From Micromussa lordhowensis (lineage: Eukaryota; Cnidaria; Anthozoa; Scleractinia; Lobophylliidae), in assembly GCA_964020085.1 (NCBI GenBank), contig OZ026603.1:9152426-9216425 (forward strand): 64,000 nt of DNA, in the 5' to 3' direction. Below are positions 1-11,737 of this stretch, piece after piece. Under the pieces are notes generated by a model that saw only the letters and a list, made by a program, of their open reading frames with translations, was not told the DNA's origin and ran no database searches. Numbering within the stretch: position 1 is the first letter of the stretch; each line of letters starts with the position of its first letter. A program made the translations under genes and the position numbers.

Positions 1-487
1 CGAGATCAAGCATGACTGCTTGAGGTAAAGCTGCGGTGATGTAGCAAGCGAACCAGACAGCGGCAACCATCACTCTTGCCGTCTTCAAGCTCATTCGTCC
101 CTTGAACGGCTGTACAATTGCACGGTATCTTTCCAGCGCGATTGCCGTGTGAGTCATGACAGAGACGCTGACGAACAGCTCTGGGATGGAGACAAGGAAA
201 TTGCACAAGAATCTACCAAAGGGCCAGCCGATGTAGTTCTCTATAATGCGCTGTGGAGCGGCAATTAGTGCCATCCCCAGGTCCGCTATAGCAATGCTGA
301 GAACCAGAGAGTAACATGGAGTTCTGAGTTGCTGACGAGCGATAATCGCGGCCACAATTAGCACGTTCCCTGGAAAACCAGTCGCTATCACGAACGCGAA
401 AAGGACTGTAGTGATTGTCGCTGGTTGATATGTGTCATTCGACGGGAAAAATGAGTGATTCTTGTACAAAGACACATTCGTATCCAT
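1..487 (-). CDS. Class A (rhodopsin-like) GPCR, N-terminal part, cut by window edge
   Basis: Seven-transmembrane receptor of unknown ligand, expected at the plasma membrane. The reading frame is open from an ATG at 487 to the window edge (162 codons), covering the N-terminus to TM4. The short N-terminus has three N-glycosylation sequons (N4, N10, N17). TM1 has the GN motif (N41), TM2 has TPC then D69, and WPFG precedes the TM3 cysteine (C95). TM3 ends in ERYRAIV (119-125). These blocks match the three complete receptors in this window, so all four form one subfamily. No intron is seen in the visible part. The ligand cannot be inferred; TM6 and TM7 lie outside the window. Confidence 0.9.
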   Translation of the reverse strand, partial: MDTNVSLYKNHSFFPSNDTYQPATITTVLFAFVIATGFPGNVLIVAAIIARQQLRTPCYSLVLSIAIADLGMALIAAPQRIIENYIGWPFGRFLCNFLVSIPELFVSVSVMTHTAIALERYRAIVQPFKGRMSLKTARVMVAAVWFACYITAALPQAVMLDL

Positions 488-2916
488 CGCACTCCCGTTT
501 TTCAGGCCCTGAGAGCGAAGTTGCCGCTCGTTAGCAACTTTCCTCTGACTGCCACAGTTCACCAGCAAAGAGAATATTATTTAAGACATTGTCCCCAACC
601 TATCAACAAAAGATTGAAAAGAAAGCGCCTAATTTTGATTCAATTTTAACCATGTACTTAAGCAATTTTCTGATAACCAACTTCCGAATTTTGGCGGTGA
701 AAAGTTTCTTTTCTCGCCGCCTTGTAAACTATCTTGAATTTAATATCAGGAAAAAAGATTTTGTGCGCACGTTAAGTAGGCAAATTTCGAAGAAATAGTT
801 GATGATACGCAGGCAGAGTTTGACTCTGGACAATCAATCTATTAGGCCATACAGATGGTAAATAGCTCAGTGAGCAATTACGTAGTTGAATCTTTGTTAT
901 TGTTTTGCCTAAAAGCTTTTTCGGTGGACCTCCTTTGTTTTTCAAGCGTCGAAAATTTATAACAACTTTATTTGCGTCAAAAATATATAAATATCTGCAT
1001 GCAAATAGGGTGCCAGCAGGGAAGAACTTAATCCTCATATAAAGCTGACCCCCTTAATTAAAACATTGTATTGTTTATTGGATAATCTCGGTGGAAGACT
1101 TCAATTTGCCCACACGAAAAACAGACTCATTAATCCATCGGCGTCTTGAAAGTCTTCAATAAATGTTTATTCAAATCTGTCAGGTTTAAGAATTATATCA
1201 ACGTTATCAGTGGCTTGTACTGTGACTAATCCGCCTTTATCGCTGTTGTCCCGGAAGCCGGTGATTTCTGTGTCGTGTATAGCAACAATTCATCTCAAAA
1301 ACAACATTGGCCGTGTTCACACTAGAGAACGAGAACGAGAAACTCATCTGGACGGGTACTGTGAAACAAAACTCGTCTAACCTTCATTAATGACGTCACA
1401 GCGGTATGAGGCAGAAGCCATTAGACGCCATTTTGTACCGGCTAATTCCTAGTTCCAGTCCTTTCGGGGTTGTGTTATTCTTTCCGAATCCGTTGGAAAT
1501 AAGTGTGAATTCAAGAGAGCTTTCCACGTGTTTATTGCCAAGTGCATTAAGAACCGACCATCGTCGGTTAGTCAGGTCAATCTGAACGAGTTTCCCGGCG
1601 TCAAAAATCCATCCCGTAATTAAGCCATTATCAAAACTTGATCACGATTCACAAACAGAAAATTCAATGCATTTATACGTTAAAAATTCACTTGAAATAG
1701 TGTTTCCTTCAGCGATATCAGGCCAAAGAAATTAAAGAGTTTTTCTTTACGTGCCAGTAATGAATTTGTTTGAAATATACACATCCGTTTTGAAAATACA
1801 ATTGGGCGTCGCTGGAAGCAAAACTAGAAACCTTGTTACAAAGAGTGACCGCCAAAACCTTTGTTTTCGTCTACGGTACTGTACACTGATTGAATTTACG
1901 TTGATTGTCTCTCTTTGGTTGAATTTTCGGAAATAAATAAACAGATAAGTAAATTGCTTAGTTCCGACATATCCATAAAATCAGAATAAGTATTGTATCA
2001 ACAGTGTATTACATGTCTGTTATATCATTCGGCGATATTTACGGAGCAAATAAAACTAATCGAACATTTGTGCTTTAAGTCAAAAAAAGACTTTTAAACC
2101 GAAATAAATTTTGTTTCGGGTTTAACTAAATGGTCTTAAAGGTAGGGAAACAATATGTCTTTGTGAAAGTCTAATTTGAAACATTTCCTCTGTAATAATG
2201 TTTAATTCTTGAGATAGCAAAAATTAAAAATTAAAAAAAAGATATTGAAAGGAATCGGGCTTTCTTAAACCGTGTATGTAAATGTACATCACATATATGT
2301 TGTGATCGTGAATGAAATTTTATCATCTCAGCAAGTGTGCCATTATCGAGTCACAATGTTTCAGCAACAGGAAATTGAACACGGAATAAACAATCGCACA
2401 ACAAGTAATAAAAATGGGATAAAAATCTTACGGGGACTCTGTAGGAAATATAATCGAAAGCGAAGCAAGTGCTTTCTTACATAAACGGCTTTCTATCAGA
2501 TGTTGAATGTGAACCGTTCGCAAACCTGAATCAGACAGCCAGCCTTAACTTTGCACATGAAAACATCTTCCAGTCAGGAAACGAGTTAATGTCTATTGTA
2601 AATCTGCGGTAAATCCGAGCGGAACTGGCCGTGAAATGATAACTGACTTGTCGTGGGTTTGCAGCGCTCGGTTCAGTGCATGTTAGTTGTATAAACTGAT
2701 TCAAATGACAACTATTTGAAAAGCGAGGAGCCAACTAATCAATGTATTACCTAGTCATTCATTGAGAGATTAATTTAGTTTAAAATGATTTAAAATGGTT
2801 CTTTTGAGGTGGTAAAAATCGCGCGCGCCATCAATCGACCAATAGAGCCTTTGTATCCTAGAAATTCGCGAGTTTGTAAGCCAAGCATACGTTAATATTA
2901 TAAACTTCGGGAAGAT
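488..2916. other. Intergenic stretch, no gene recognised
   Basis: AT-rich DNA upstream of the first receptor. Open frames are short and have no recognisable domains or coding character. I see no tRNA, long inverted repeat or tandem array here. The promoter of the minus-strand receptor should lie just above 487, but no distinct motif can be assigned. Confidence 0.5.
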
Positions 2917-2941
2917 GAGAGACCCTGGGGACGAGGTTGCT
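2917..2941. repeat. Isolated transposon terminus related to the 3037-6239 element
   Basis: The 25 bases ending at 2941 are close to the reverse complement of the terminus that starts at 3037 (shared core ACCCTGGG-ACGAGGTTG with one change). It looks like the end of a related element about 95 bp outside the left end of the large one. No partner terminus was found. Confidence 0.5.
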
Positions 2942-4812
2942 TGCCACTGGGAACTTTAACTAGTCAACTGATCCCGTACCCAGATCTCGCGCTGCTTTCC
3001 GCTTGGCCGTAGGAGACTGGATAACGTTGCATACTTCCAACCTCGTTCCCAGGGTCTACTCCGCTTTCAAGATGGCGGCTGAGGGCGGAGAAGACCCTGG
3101 CACACACCGATATAACACCCACGCTGATTGGTCTGAAGATATAGCCATTCTTACATTATTCGTGATTGGCCAAAATTGTCTCCCTTGCAAAATGGCTGAC
3201 TTGTGCAGTTATATTTGTTGTTTCCTCTGTAATTGAAACGAAATTGTCGCCGATTAAACATTCCTCGTGTTGTTGTTTTAACTATTCACGGCAATTAAAG
3301 GAAGAGCTGAGGTTGATGTTGGACCGTAAATTAACTTGAAATTCCTCAAGGCTCACTATCAAGAGGTGGTGAAGGTGATAGATCCGATTTTATTCGGCCG
3401 TTTACACGATTTATAGTTTTTAATGTATGTGTTATTACTAGTACCCAAAGCCCGAAATAGTTACTGAATCCCGAGTTAGTGAATGTATTAATGGTTTGCA
3501 CAAGAGATGACTTTTTCACTCGTAAATTAGGCAATCTGTACCAAAATTGATACATGATTTGAGCGGTTAATTAAGTCTTATATTTCTTTACCGTGTATAA
3601 ACGAATTCCAAGTTAGGCCGTGGTCTAAGAGAATTAAATGAGTCTAGATGTACTTATTAGCAGGTCTGTCTAAGTGTCTAATTACTTTTTTTAGTTTGTG
3701 TTACACCTTATAACACGGTTTACTGTAGATGCAAATTTATCATAAATTTAATGTTGGCCAGTCTAGTCACACCACTTAAGCCTATAACATGTTGAAGTTT
3801 AAAATATTACTTAACCGTTTCTGTACTTAAGTTCTAAACTTACAAAAATAAATCAGGTACAAATACAGGAACAATTCATTTACTAAATAGATAAATGGAG
3901 ACGAAATGTATTAGAAGTGGAGAAGCTGTATTAAATAAACTGGTTTACAACATATTTTAGTCTGATGTTTGGATTCATTACTATTAATTTCTTAAGCCCT
4001 GTGTAAGTACATATTTTGTGGCACTATGATTATTTTAGTGTACTGTGGGGGATTTTCCTAACAGGTAATTTCTTTCACTTTTGTCCTTTTGTTACTCTAA
4101 AAGACCTCAGTTTTCTTTCATTATCACCTTAGTATAAAGATGTGGGAGAAGAATATTATTCACTTTTATTAATAACAGGATCCCAATTATTAATGTGTAT
4201 TTGACTCGTGTAGGCCTAAAAATTCATATCATCATTACAAATAATTGTGAGAATCTCATATTAAACTGAAAGGCTGCGGTTAGCTAGTTGTTCTGGTAAA
4301 GCCAGAATGAGCATACTAGTAACTTCATTATTGACTAAACACATTATGAATTACTTGACCAATAGTGTGAGCATGTGAAATGTCCCAAATGTTTAAGGCC
4401 AATAACACGTGATCCACAGAATTGATATATTCACAATTCTTAACAACAGAGTTTATGAGACTGTGGGTGAACCCAGTGGCTAAATCGATGCTACCAGATC
4501 TGTCACAAGTTCCCAGGTGAATCCAATACTGCTTCAGTATGCTGCCAATCTTGCTGCATTGTTCATCCGAAACAGTCCGAATAGGTTGAGTTGCAATAAG
4601 CTCTACTGATAAGTGTTGTTTAGTTAATTCTGTCGATGCTGTACTCGTTGATTCAGAACATGCTGCACATTGACATTTTCTGAAGCAGTTACTGCAACAT
4701 GAAGGAGCATCATTTCTGCTTTTTGTTTCACATGATCCAAGTTATGTCATCAGCCTTTTCCTTAAACATTCACTTTTGTCCAAACAGAAATTCTTCATTT
4801 CACCCGTCATAC

Positions 4813-5061
4813 CTAGCTTGTTGGCAGCAATGTCCTGGCCACTCTAGTATAAGAAACCTTGGTTGATTTTTCGTCTCTACCTCCTCGGCCAATTTTTTGG
4901 TAATGTGATTCCAATGTTCTTGCTGCACCAACGTGAATAACCTGTCTAATGCTAGGGATATTTACCCCAATGCCAATAGCAATCGTGGCAAAAACAATAC
5001 GAATCATACTGTTACTATAGATTTGCATGTTAACTCCAAAGTTTAGCATGTGCTGTTTCAT
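4813..5061 (-). pseudogene. RecQ-like helicase fragment (C-terminal helicase lobe)
   Basis: An 82-codon minus-strand frame with [20 protein letters not shown] followed by an [21 protein letters not shown] block. These are motifs V and VI of superfamily 2 RecQ-type helicases. The frame lacks the ATPase lobe and sits inside the 3037-6239 element, downstream of a second fragment at 5402-5653. It is an element-borne remnant rather than a host repair gene. Confidence 0.75.
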
Positions 5062-5401
5062 TTGCTCATTTTTGGGGCATGAAACTGGCCAAATTTACAG
5101 ACCGTTTTCCGGTATTTTCTCAGCATTTACGGAAAAGTAGCTTGCATCACCAAGTATATCTAGAAACAATTTAAAAGCATATCGCACCAATTTAAGAGTA
5201 GATAGATTTATTTATTTTTTTTATTTATTTATTACAATTTAATGGCATAAAAAAGCGATTGATACAATAAATAGAAACAAAGCCATAAGGATAGTCTGCA
5301 AAAGAGTCGGAGACCCCATACAAGGCAGACCACCTGAACCGTTAGAATTTAAGAGATAAAATTTAAATAATAGATATTATTACATTATAAATAAACATAA
5401 A
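5062..5401. repeat. AT-rich insertion splitting the RecQ-like remnant
   Basis: Between the two helicase fragments lies non-coding DNA with a T-rich ATTTATTT run near 5205-5240. It interrupts what would be one open frame in the intact element. It may be a secondary insertion, but its boundaries and family were not resolved. Confidence 0.4.
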
Positions 5402-5653
5402 TCAAGCATTAATCAAAAAAACACAGTCATACAGTAGACGAATAAGCGGATAGTCAGCAAGTTTTGTCTTTAGATCTTTTGCAATAGGATATAAAATTGA
5501 ATCATAGCTGCCTGCGCCTGAAGATGCAGCTTTCCTTTTCTCTTTATGAGGGAATATGTTTGGTCTGTCCAGATCGGCCTTTAAGATGCATGGCTTTTCC
5601 AAATTAAGGGCTTTTGTCAACGAGTCACTTTTTCCTTTCAGAACCAAACGCAA
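5402..5653 (-). pseudogene. RecQ-like helicase fragment (inter-lobe region)
   Basis: An 83-codon minus-strand frame with LDRPNIF, then GAGSYDSILYPIAKDLKTKL. This resembles the segment just before the C-terminal lobe in RecQ-like proteins. It precedes the 4813-5061 fragment in the same strand order, so both belong to one broken gene inside the inverted-repeat element. Confidence 0.65.
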
Positions 5654-6719
5654 ACAGCTCCTCTAGCAAGCACAAAGCCTGAAAAGTTATTTAAAACTGA
5701 GCTAAATTGCAGAAATACAGGGGAACTCATTTGCACGAGGTAAAAATCGATTTTACGAAATAAAGTTAGATACGTGAGCTGAATAAAACATTATTATTAT
5801 TATTATTATTACGTAAACAGTAATATTAAATTAAATCTTCCCAAAACTATCAGTGAAAGCTTTGCACGCCATACGCAAACATTAAATCTAAGAAAATTTG
5901 CATTGACTGTTACCTTACATATAACGAAAAACTCAAACCACACGCGTCCAGGTAGTAGAAATCACAACAAATGTATTTGGAAATTCAACAGTCCACAAAA
6001 AACCTATTTTACAGCTAAAACACGCAAAATGAAGCTAAATCTTCGGACATCTTCAGCCATTTTTGATTCCTGGAACCGCTGATCAAGTGTAGCGAAGACG
6101 AGATTCTATTATGTATCACGTGACAAAATACTCCACGATTCGTGGAGTATTTCGCGGGGGGTCTAACGGTGTGTGCCAGGGTCTTCTCCGCCCTCAGCCG
6201 CCATCTTGAAAGCGGAGTAGACCCTGGGAACGAGGTTGGCATACTTCATGTTCCTAACGGCGCACTCTGACGTCACTTTCTTTTTTCGCGCGCTGAACGG
6301 TTCGCTAGTCCCTCCTCGGAGTCAGTTCTCTAAATACCGACCAATTTGTGTGTACAATGTGTGAAAATCGTCAATCAAGTAACCACAAATCATTCGAGAA
6401 AAACTGTAAATCCGGGAAAAGTTTTGAACTCAATTATGATGCAGAGCGAACTGTCTCTTACCAAAAAAAAACTTGACCAGTTGAAGTCAACTTCAGATTT
6501 GACGGGAAAATTTTAATCGAGAAATTACTGAAAATTTTGTGCAGCCGATGGAATATGTTTACCGGCCGCGACATTTCCTTACATAGTTACGTCTTCGAAT
6601 GTGTTATTGCTTCCGGCATAAAAATCTCAGACCTTTAAATCGAAAAAGTGAGCAGGTCTCATGATGTTCGACCAAAGTTGCAAAGCTGCAATGGAATAGT
6701 CTTATGAACTCCTGGTTAA

Positions 6720-7013
6720 AAGTTTCGATCATACCTGGTTCATACTTATTGAAAACATCATTAACAATTCATCAAATTTAAACAAAGGAAGTCACAACCG
6801 TGAAGGAGGTTTGGATACCCAGTCTTAATTAGCATAGATTTTCACGTTTATTCCTTACTTTATGTTTCGATTGAGAAGATATATCAAACACTCGAGACAG
6901 TGTTTTAACGACTATCTAAACACCTCGAATTTCGTCAAAAATACTCCGCTGCGCGTCGTATTTTCAACTCGGACATGACTCGATGAAACACTGTCTCTTG
7001 TATTTGATGTATT
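6720..7013. repeat. Dispersed repeat and foldback element
   Basis: Two structures lie close together. Bases 6730-6850 resemble 35290-35400 (both contain a TAA-AATTCATCAA block and a TTAATTAGC block), so this is a dispersed family. Bases 6878-7013 form an imperfect inverted repeat whose arms share GAGACAGTGTTT, with a CpG-rich apex. No coding content. Confidence 0.45.
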
Positions 7014-7551
7014 ACATCAAAAATAATAAAATAATATTTTGGAGTGTTCGCATAAAACGTCTGCCATAAATCGTATTCGATGTAGAATCACGCAACGCTT
7101 TGTACTCATTTAGATCATGTTTTTTCCCAGTGACGTTTTCAAACTTATATGTTCATGTCTTTGACAATGTTGTAAATGACGTAAATGACTGACGTACTTC
7201 ATTGACGCAAAAAAGATGACACCATATTGCTTATTTAGTTAGATCGTGCCTATTAACACGGTGCGATTTTGCCTCGTTCCTCTCTAACTATTTACCATAG
7301 AGTTAATCGGCTACGTGGCTTAGCACTGCATTGTAATATTAGCCTTGTACCCTGCTTCGTGCATATAGCAGTCTCTATTTCAGTTTCTAGGGCTATCCGT
7401 GACATAATGAGCTGAAAGGTTTTTTTTTTCGGGGTAATTTTTCTCTTATATATAGCTTGGCTCAACATCGCGTTATTTATATTTTTTATATATATGCAAA
7501 GTTCACCTCTGTAAGGATCTGGGGGAGGGGAAGGGAGTTCGTTTAAAAAGT

Positions 7552-7843
7552 GTTCATATGAATGTTGTGCCGCGTAGCACTAAGAACAAAAATGGTGACA
7601 CAGAGAATTAACTCTGAAGTGTAAATCTAAGTGCTAAATAAACCCGATAATAACCCACTGGGCGTTAGCCCTAGCAAAGGGAATCAAGGAACCACACAAG
7701 GTAAAGAAAAAATATTTTGACCTCGGTGGGAATCGAACCCACGACCTCCGGGTTTATTTAGTACTTAAATTTACACTTCAGAGTTAATCTCTATGTCACC
7801 ATTTGTGTTCTTAGTGCTACGCGGCACAACATTCATATGTACC
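7552..7843 (-). mobile_element. tRNA-derived SINE, minus copy, 5'-truncated and folded back
   Basis: On the minus strand the 3' half of a tRNA-like head (with the B box GGTTCGATTCC) and a SINE body run leftward from about 7755. The outer arms, 7552-7645 and 7752-7843, are near-perfect inverted copies of the SINE tail, so the A-box half of the head is missing and replaced by a fold-back. A template switch or a recombination between head-to-head copies would explain this. Confidence 0.65.
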
Positions 7844-7898
7844 CTTACTTTCTCTTCGCCGCGATTCACCATCTAAATCGTCCCCGACTTTCTCTGTC

Positions 7899-8105
7899 CG
7901 ACCTCGTAGCTCAGTCGGCAGAGTAACGGTAGATCTAATCCGGAGGTCGCGGGTTCGATTCCCACCGAGGTCAAAAGATTTTTTCTTTACCTCGTGTGGT
8001 TCCCTGATTCCCTTTACTAGGGCTAACGCTCAGTGGGTTATTCACGGGTTTATTTAGCACTTAAATTTACACTTCAGAGTAAATTCTCTGTGTCACCATT
8101 CGTTT
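7899..8105 (+). mobile_element. tRNA-derived SINE, plus copy with complete head
   Basis: The head at about 7900-7973 folds like a tRNA: GACCTCG pairs with CGAGGTC, and there is an A box (TAGCTCAGTCGG) and a B box (GGTTCGATTCC). It continues into a body identical in order to that of the neighbouring minus copy and ends in the same tail that forms the arms of that copy. The attached body makes this a SINE, not a working tRNA gene. Confidence 0.75.
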
Positions 8106-8339
8106 AAAAAGCGGTTTGGTACCTCTTGGGGTGTTCAGTCCCAAAAGGTCCACAGCGGGATCTTTTGCCTTTTAAGGGTACTGAGCCGAAAAACATATGA
8201 CAAGAGAGATAGTGTGTTGTTTTGTAATTGCTACCACTTATGGGTGAAAACAATTTCAAGCCACGCCTTCAAAGCAGGATCTTGGTACCTCATAGGGGGT
8301 CTTTTCAAACTTTGCAACCAGCACCCCCCGTCCTTTTTA

Positions 8340-8366
8340 TGCGGGAATTTACCCCCCCCCCCCCCG
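8340..8366. repeat. Homopolymer C run
   Basis: A run of about 14 C residues, interrupted only at its edges. It lies in non-coding DNA. Open frames across it have no recognisable protein character. Confidence 0.7.
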
Positions 8367-8879
8367 AGGGTAAACCCATCGCGCTCCAAAGTTTTGATTT
8401 GTCCCATACATGTGCGCGTGCGCACGAACGTACGTGCGCGACTCGCGTGACTGCACCTGCAAAAAGGCACGCGCCTTTTTCACAAATCACGAACTCAAGC
8501 ATCTCCTTGGACTTATGAAAACAAAATGGCAAAATTCGTTTTCCCTCGAATTTTGGTGCAATTTTTGGAAGGATTAAAAAACCAATATGCGATCTGAACC
8601 TGTCGGCGAAAATTAAAATTTTCGGTTTAGTTTTAAGTTTAATAATACTTTGCCACATATGCGAAAAAGAAAAAAGAGGGCGGGATAGTGATCGACAGGG
8701 GGAAACTTCATTCCTATTCTAGGGCCACTCTCCTTTAGTCCGGCTGAATGATTCATTTGAACACGCAGACCGATGCACCAGCTGAAGGCAATTCACCTTT
8801 GAAATTTGGAACATTCTTACACTTTTAGTCATAGTCATAGCAATTTTTCTTGGACAACTCTGTCCAAGGGGGAAAGGTG

Positions 8880-9104
8880 CAATGAGGTTATCCCTATGTG
8901 AAGCACCAACCCATGAGACAAGGCCAGACCACAACACCGGGAACTACGTGCCCTACTCTTTTCGATAAGTGTGTGGGTTCTTTAACGTCCCCTGCTAACC
9001 ATGTAACATTGAAGATGCAGGAGACGGGGCCTACGGTTTATAGTCCTTATCCGAGAAGACTTGAACATCTAACCATTTGCAGATGAATTTACAAAGGCAG
9101 CACA

Positions 9105-9145
<41 letters not shown>

Positions 9146-9214
9146 TGGGGCTCGAACCCTCGACCTTCCGCACAGCAGACTGGCGCTCTACCAACTGAGC
9201 TAACCAGGAGGCGG
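8880..9214 (-). mobile_element. tRNA-derived SINE, minus strand
   Basis: Read on the minus strand from 9214, a tRNA-like head has an A box (TTAGCTCAGTTGGTAGAGC) and a B box (GGTTCGAGCC), but the anticodon arm does not pair well. The body continues to about 8880. This family differs from the SINEs at 7.9 and 25.4 kb. Its left boundary is approximate. Confidence 0.6.
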
Positions 9215-11737
9215 TAAAATGTTTTTTTGAATGTTTTTCTTGGATTAATCGTGAACGAGAATTAATTGATCACGATTGAGCTAGTTCCAATTTCCTTTTT
9301 GCGCCGCGCAGTGTATATTAATTTAACCATTTCATCGTGCGACGTAGAAATTGCTTGGGTTTCTTATTGATTTCAAGCTAATTTCCGCTCACTGTTTTTA
9401 GCATACTTGTTTTCCCATGTTTTTTTTCTTTTTTTAATGTTTCGGCCGTTAGTTGTTAGAACGAAAACGTTATTACCAAGACCAGTAAAGGAATAATAAT
9501 AAATAAAAGTATTACGGAGCTCCACTTTTAGCTCTGCAGTCTGCATTAATCATCCTTTATGTATATTATAAAAGTAGACTTCCTCTTTTAAAAGGAAGTC
9601 TTGGGCAAGAACTAGCTAGCATCGCTGATAAACATCTAATCAATTCATTGGTTAATAGTTCACGGGATATTAAAAAGTGAAAACAGTTAATCCTTATTAT
9701 TCTGAATCTTTCAATTTAAAATAATCCCGATCTGTCATCGTAATCATTGAAAACGATTTAAGTTTAATTGCGGATGACCACAACACACTAAAATTAATTA
9801 AAAAATCTCCTTGCAATATCCTTTCACCAGCCAGTGTGGGATTTTAAATTAAAAAAGAGAATATAAACTGAATCTGTTTCGCGAAAGAAAAAAGGGGCGT
9901 AATGGCTGATATTGCGATCTTAGACATGTGAAATCCATATCACTTGTAAAATCATTCTGTAAAATATTTACCATCAACATAAGTGTTGTTTCGTCAGTAA
10001 AGGAAACTTTTTCCTACATAATAAGAAAAAAGATTCGAATACAGAACGTGTTAATCGCATTGGGAAGGAAGTAGTCGTTTGTCAATTATTGTTTCGTTCA
10101 CCTGACGAGCAGTTGAGTTTGAACACCACCTAAAACAATGAAAGAACTGACAATTTGCGTTTGTTATAGTTCTCTTGCCTCTAGTGAAAGCCGCCCAACC
10201 GTCATTTCCTAGCACATTGCCGTAAATGATAAAGACGTTGAATGTTAATACGTCAATGATCCAACGAACGGCAAAATTTGAGAGGAAGTGACGTAGAATC
10301 AAAAAATCTATTTGTCAACGAAACACGAAATATGTATGCAACATGTATTCAGTTTATAAACAAATTACCAAGTACATGACTTGTTTAGTGATAGATCACT
10401 TAGCGTGTTATGCAGGAAAGCAGGGCTTAAAAACTCTCTGAGGTAGGCTTATATTTAATTTTTTTTCTGTCATAAGGATGAAACAAAAAACAAAAGATTG
10501 AAAAGAAAGAAAACCAAACTGTGTTAAATTTTTAGCTATGCAGTTCAATACACACCTAAAAAAAATGAAAAATGTTCTGCGCTGGGCTTGCGTAATTCTA
10601 GTTTCTTTGCAAGTTTCTGAAATGAAGAGGTCCGGCCTTCAGAAACAAGTTACCTAAGTCTACCTTGAACTTCACACTATCAAATTTTCGTTAAATCTTC
10701 GTTAACACTTTCCTGACAGCACAGTGCTTTTCACAAAGATAACGCACTTTGAAGTTTTGTTCCGGCCCGGCCAAACTTCGAAGGCTTGGTTCGTCATGAT
10801 AAAAGCAATATTTTGACACTTGTCGATATATTTTCCAAATTTTCTGACACAGTTTCGTTAAAAGTGGAAAACTGCGTGATTTGTAAAGTGAGCCAAAGTA
10901 GGCATAATTTTAAGAGGCGGTCATCTTAGGGCTGCCTTATGGTTCACCACAACTCTACATGAACTGAGTACTTTTTTGAATACTAATTGATGTAATTTTA
11001 ATCTCCGAATACTATTTACTAATAACGTTGTTATGACAGATTCAAAAACACGGGCTGAAGTGGTACACGTATTTGTTCCTAATTCCTACTCCCGTCATAT
11101 TCTGTGAGTGGCGATAATTTTGTGCCCGAGCAAACAAATGTCGTCGTGTTATTGAATACGAACACCACTGAATAAATTCATTCATTGATGGATATTTGTT
11201 TGATTATTTCAAAAGGCAAGTAATTTAGACTTATCTTAGTTTAAAGAACGGTGATATCCTTAGACTTTTCCTGAAAAAAAGCTACACCTTTTAACTTTTT
11301 TTTTAATATTTTGCGTCGAGTTTCATTTGCTCTTTTGAGAGATCTTGTTGAACTGAGGAGTCAAAATTTTGGTTAACGTACGTACTGGTTTCGAAAATTA
11401 ATTCTTGCGGCAAAAGTGTCTCCCACTGATGCATGTAAAACGTCTACTTAGTAGGGCTTCCGTTGAATTGACAAGATTTACGTCCACGAAATTATGGAAA
11501 GAAACTCTTTTTTAAACTGATCTCAGACGCAGAAATCTCACAGTACGGGATTCAATTTCAAAGTTATATTTTGAATAAACGATCAGTATTTAACGCCGAT
11601 ACTGATACCAGCAATTTTGTTCTCTTTTTTCTTTTTTCTTGCAGAATTTGACGAAAACACACACTTACCGGTTCGTGAATAAATAATAAGCCGAAGTTGT
11701 CAACTTGAAGTAAGCGAGCTAATCGAGTGAATAATAA
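9215..11737. other. Intergenic stretch upstream of the second receptor
   Basis: AT-rich DNA with no open frame of recognisable character, no tRNA and no clear inverted repeat. The receptor promoter and any 5' untranslated exon should lie toward its right end, but I cannot place a start of transcription. Confidence 0.45.

Larger units (their letters stand above)
3037..6239 (-). mobile_element. 3.2-kb DNA transposon with 73-bp inverted termini and decayed RecQ-like helicase
   Basis: Bases 3037-3109 and 6167-6239 are exact reverse complements (73 bp). They are flanked by CATACTT on both sides, or GCATACTT (3029-3036 and 6239-6246) if the last G is counted in the duplication, so the target duplication is 7 or 8 bp. 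The interior carries minus-strand fragments of a RecQ-like helicase (5402-5653 and 4813-5061), including the family's I-G-R-G-G-R-D motif. A transposase was not recognised, so the superfamily is uncertain; an 8-bp duplication would suit hAT or P types. It is clearly non-functional as it stands. Confidence 0.75.

Noticed and set aside
7899..7973. Working tRNA gene
   Set aside because: A second copy shares the adjoining body and tail, which marks it as a SINE head.
8228..8658. Overlapping 78- to 117-codon frames on both strands
   Set aside because: They cross a C homopolymer and low-complexity GT/CG-rich DNA, with no domain or coding signature.
9140..9213. Working tRNA gene on the minus strand
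   Set aside because: A and B boxes are good, but the anticodon arm does not pair and the acceptor stem is imperfect. The sequence continues into a repeat body.
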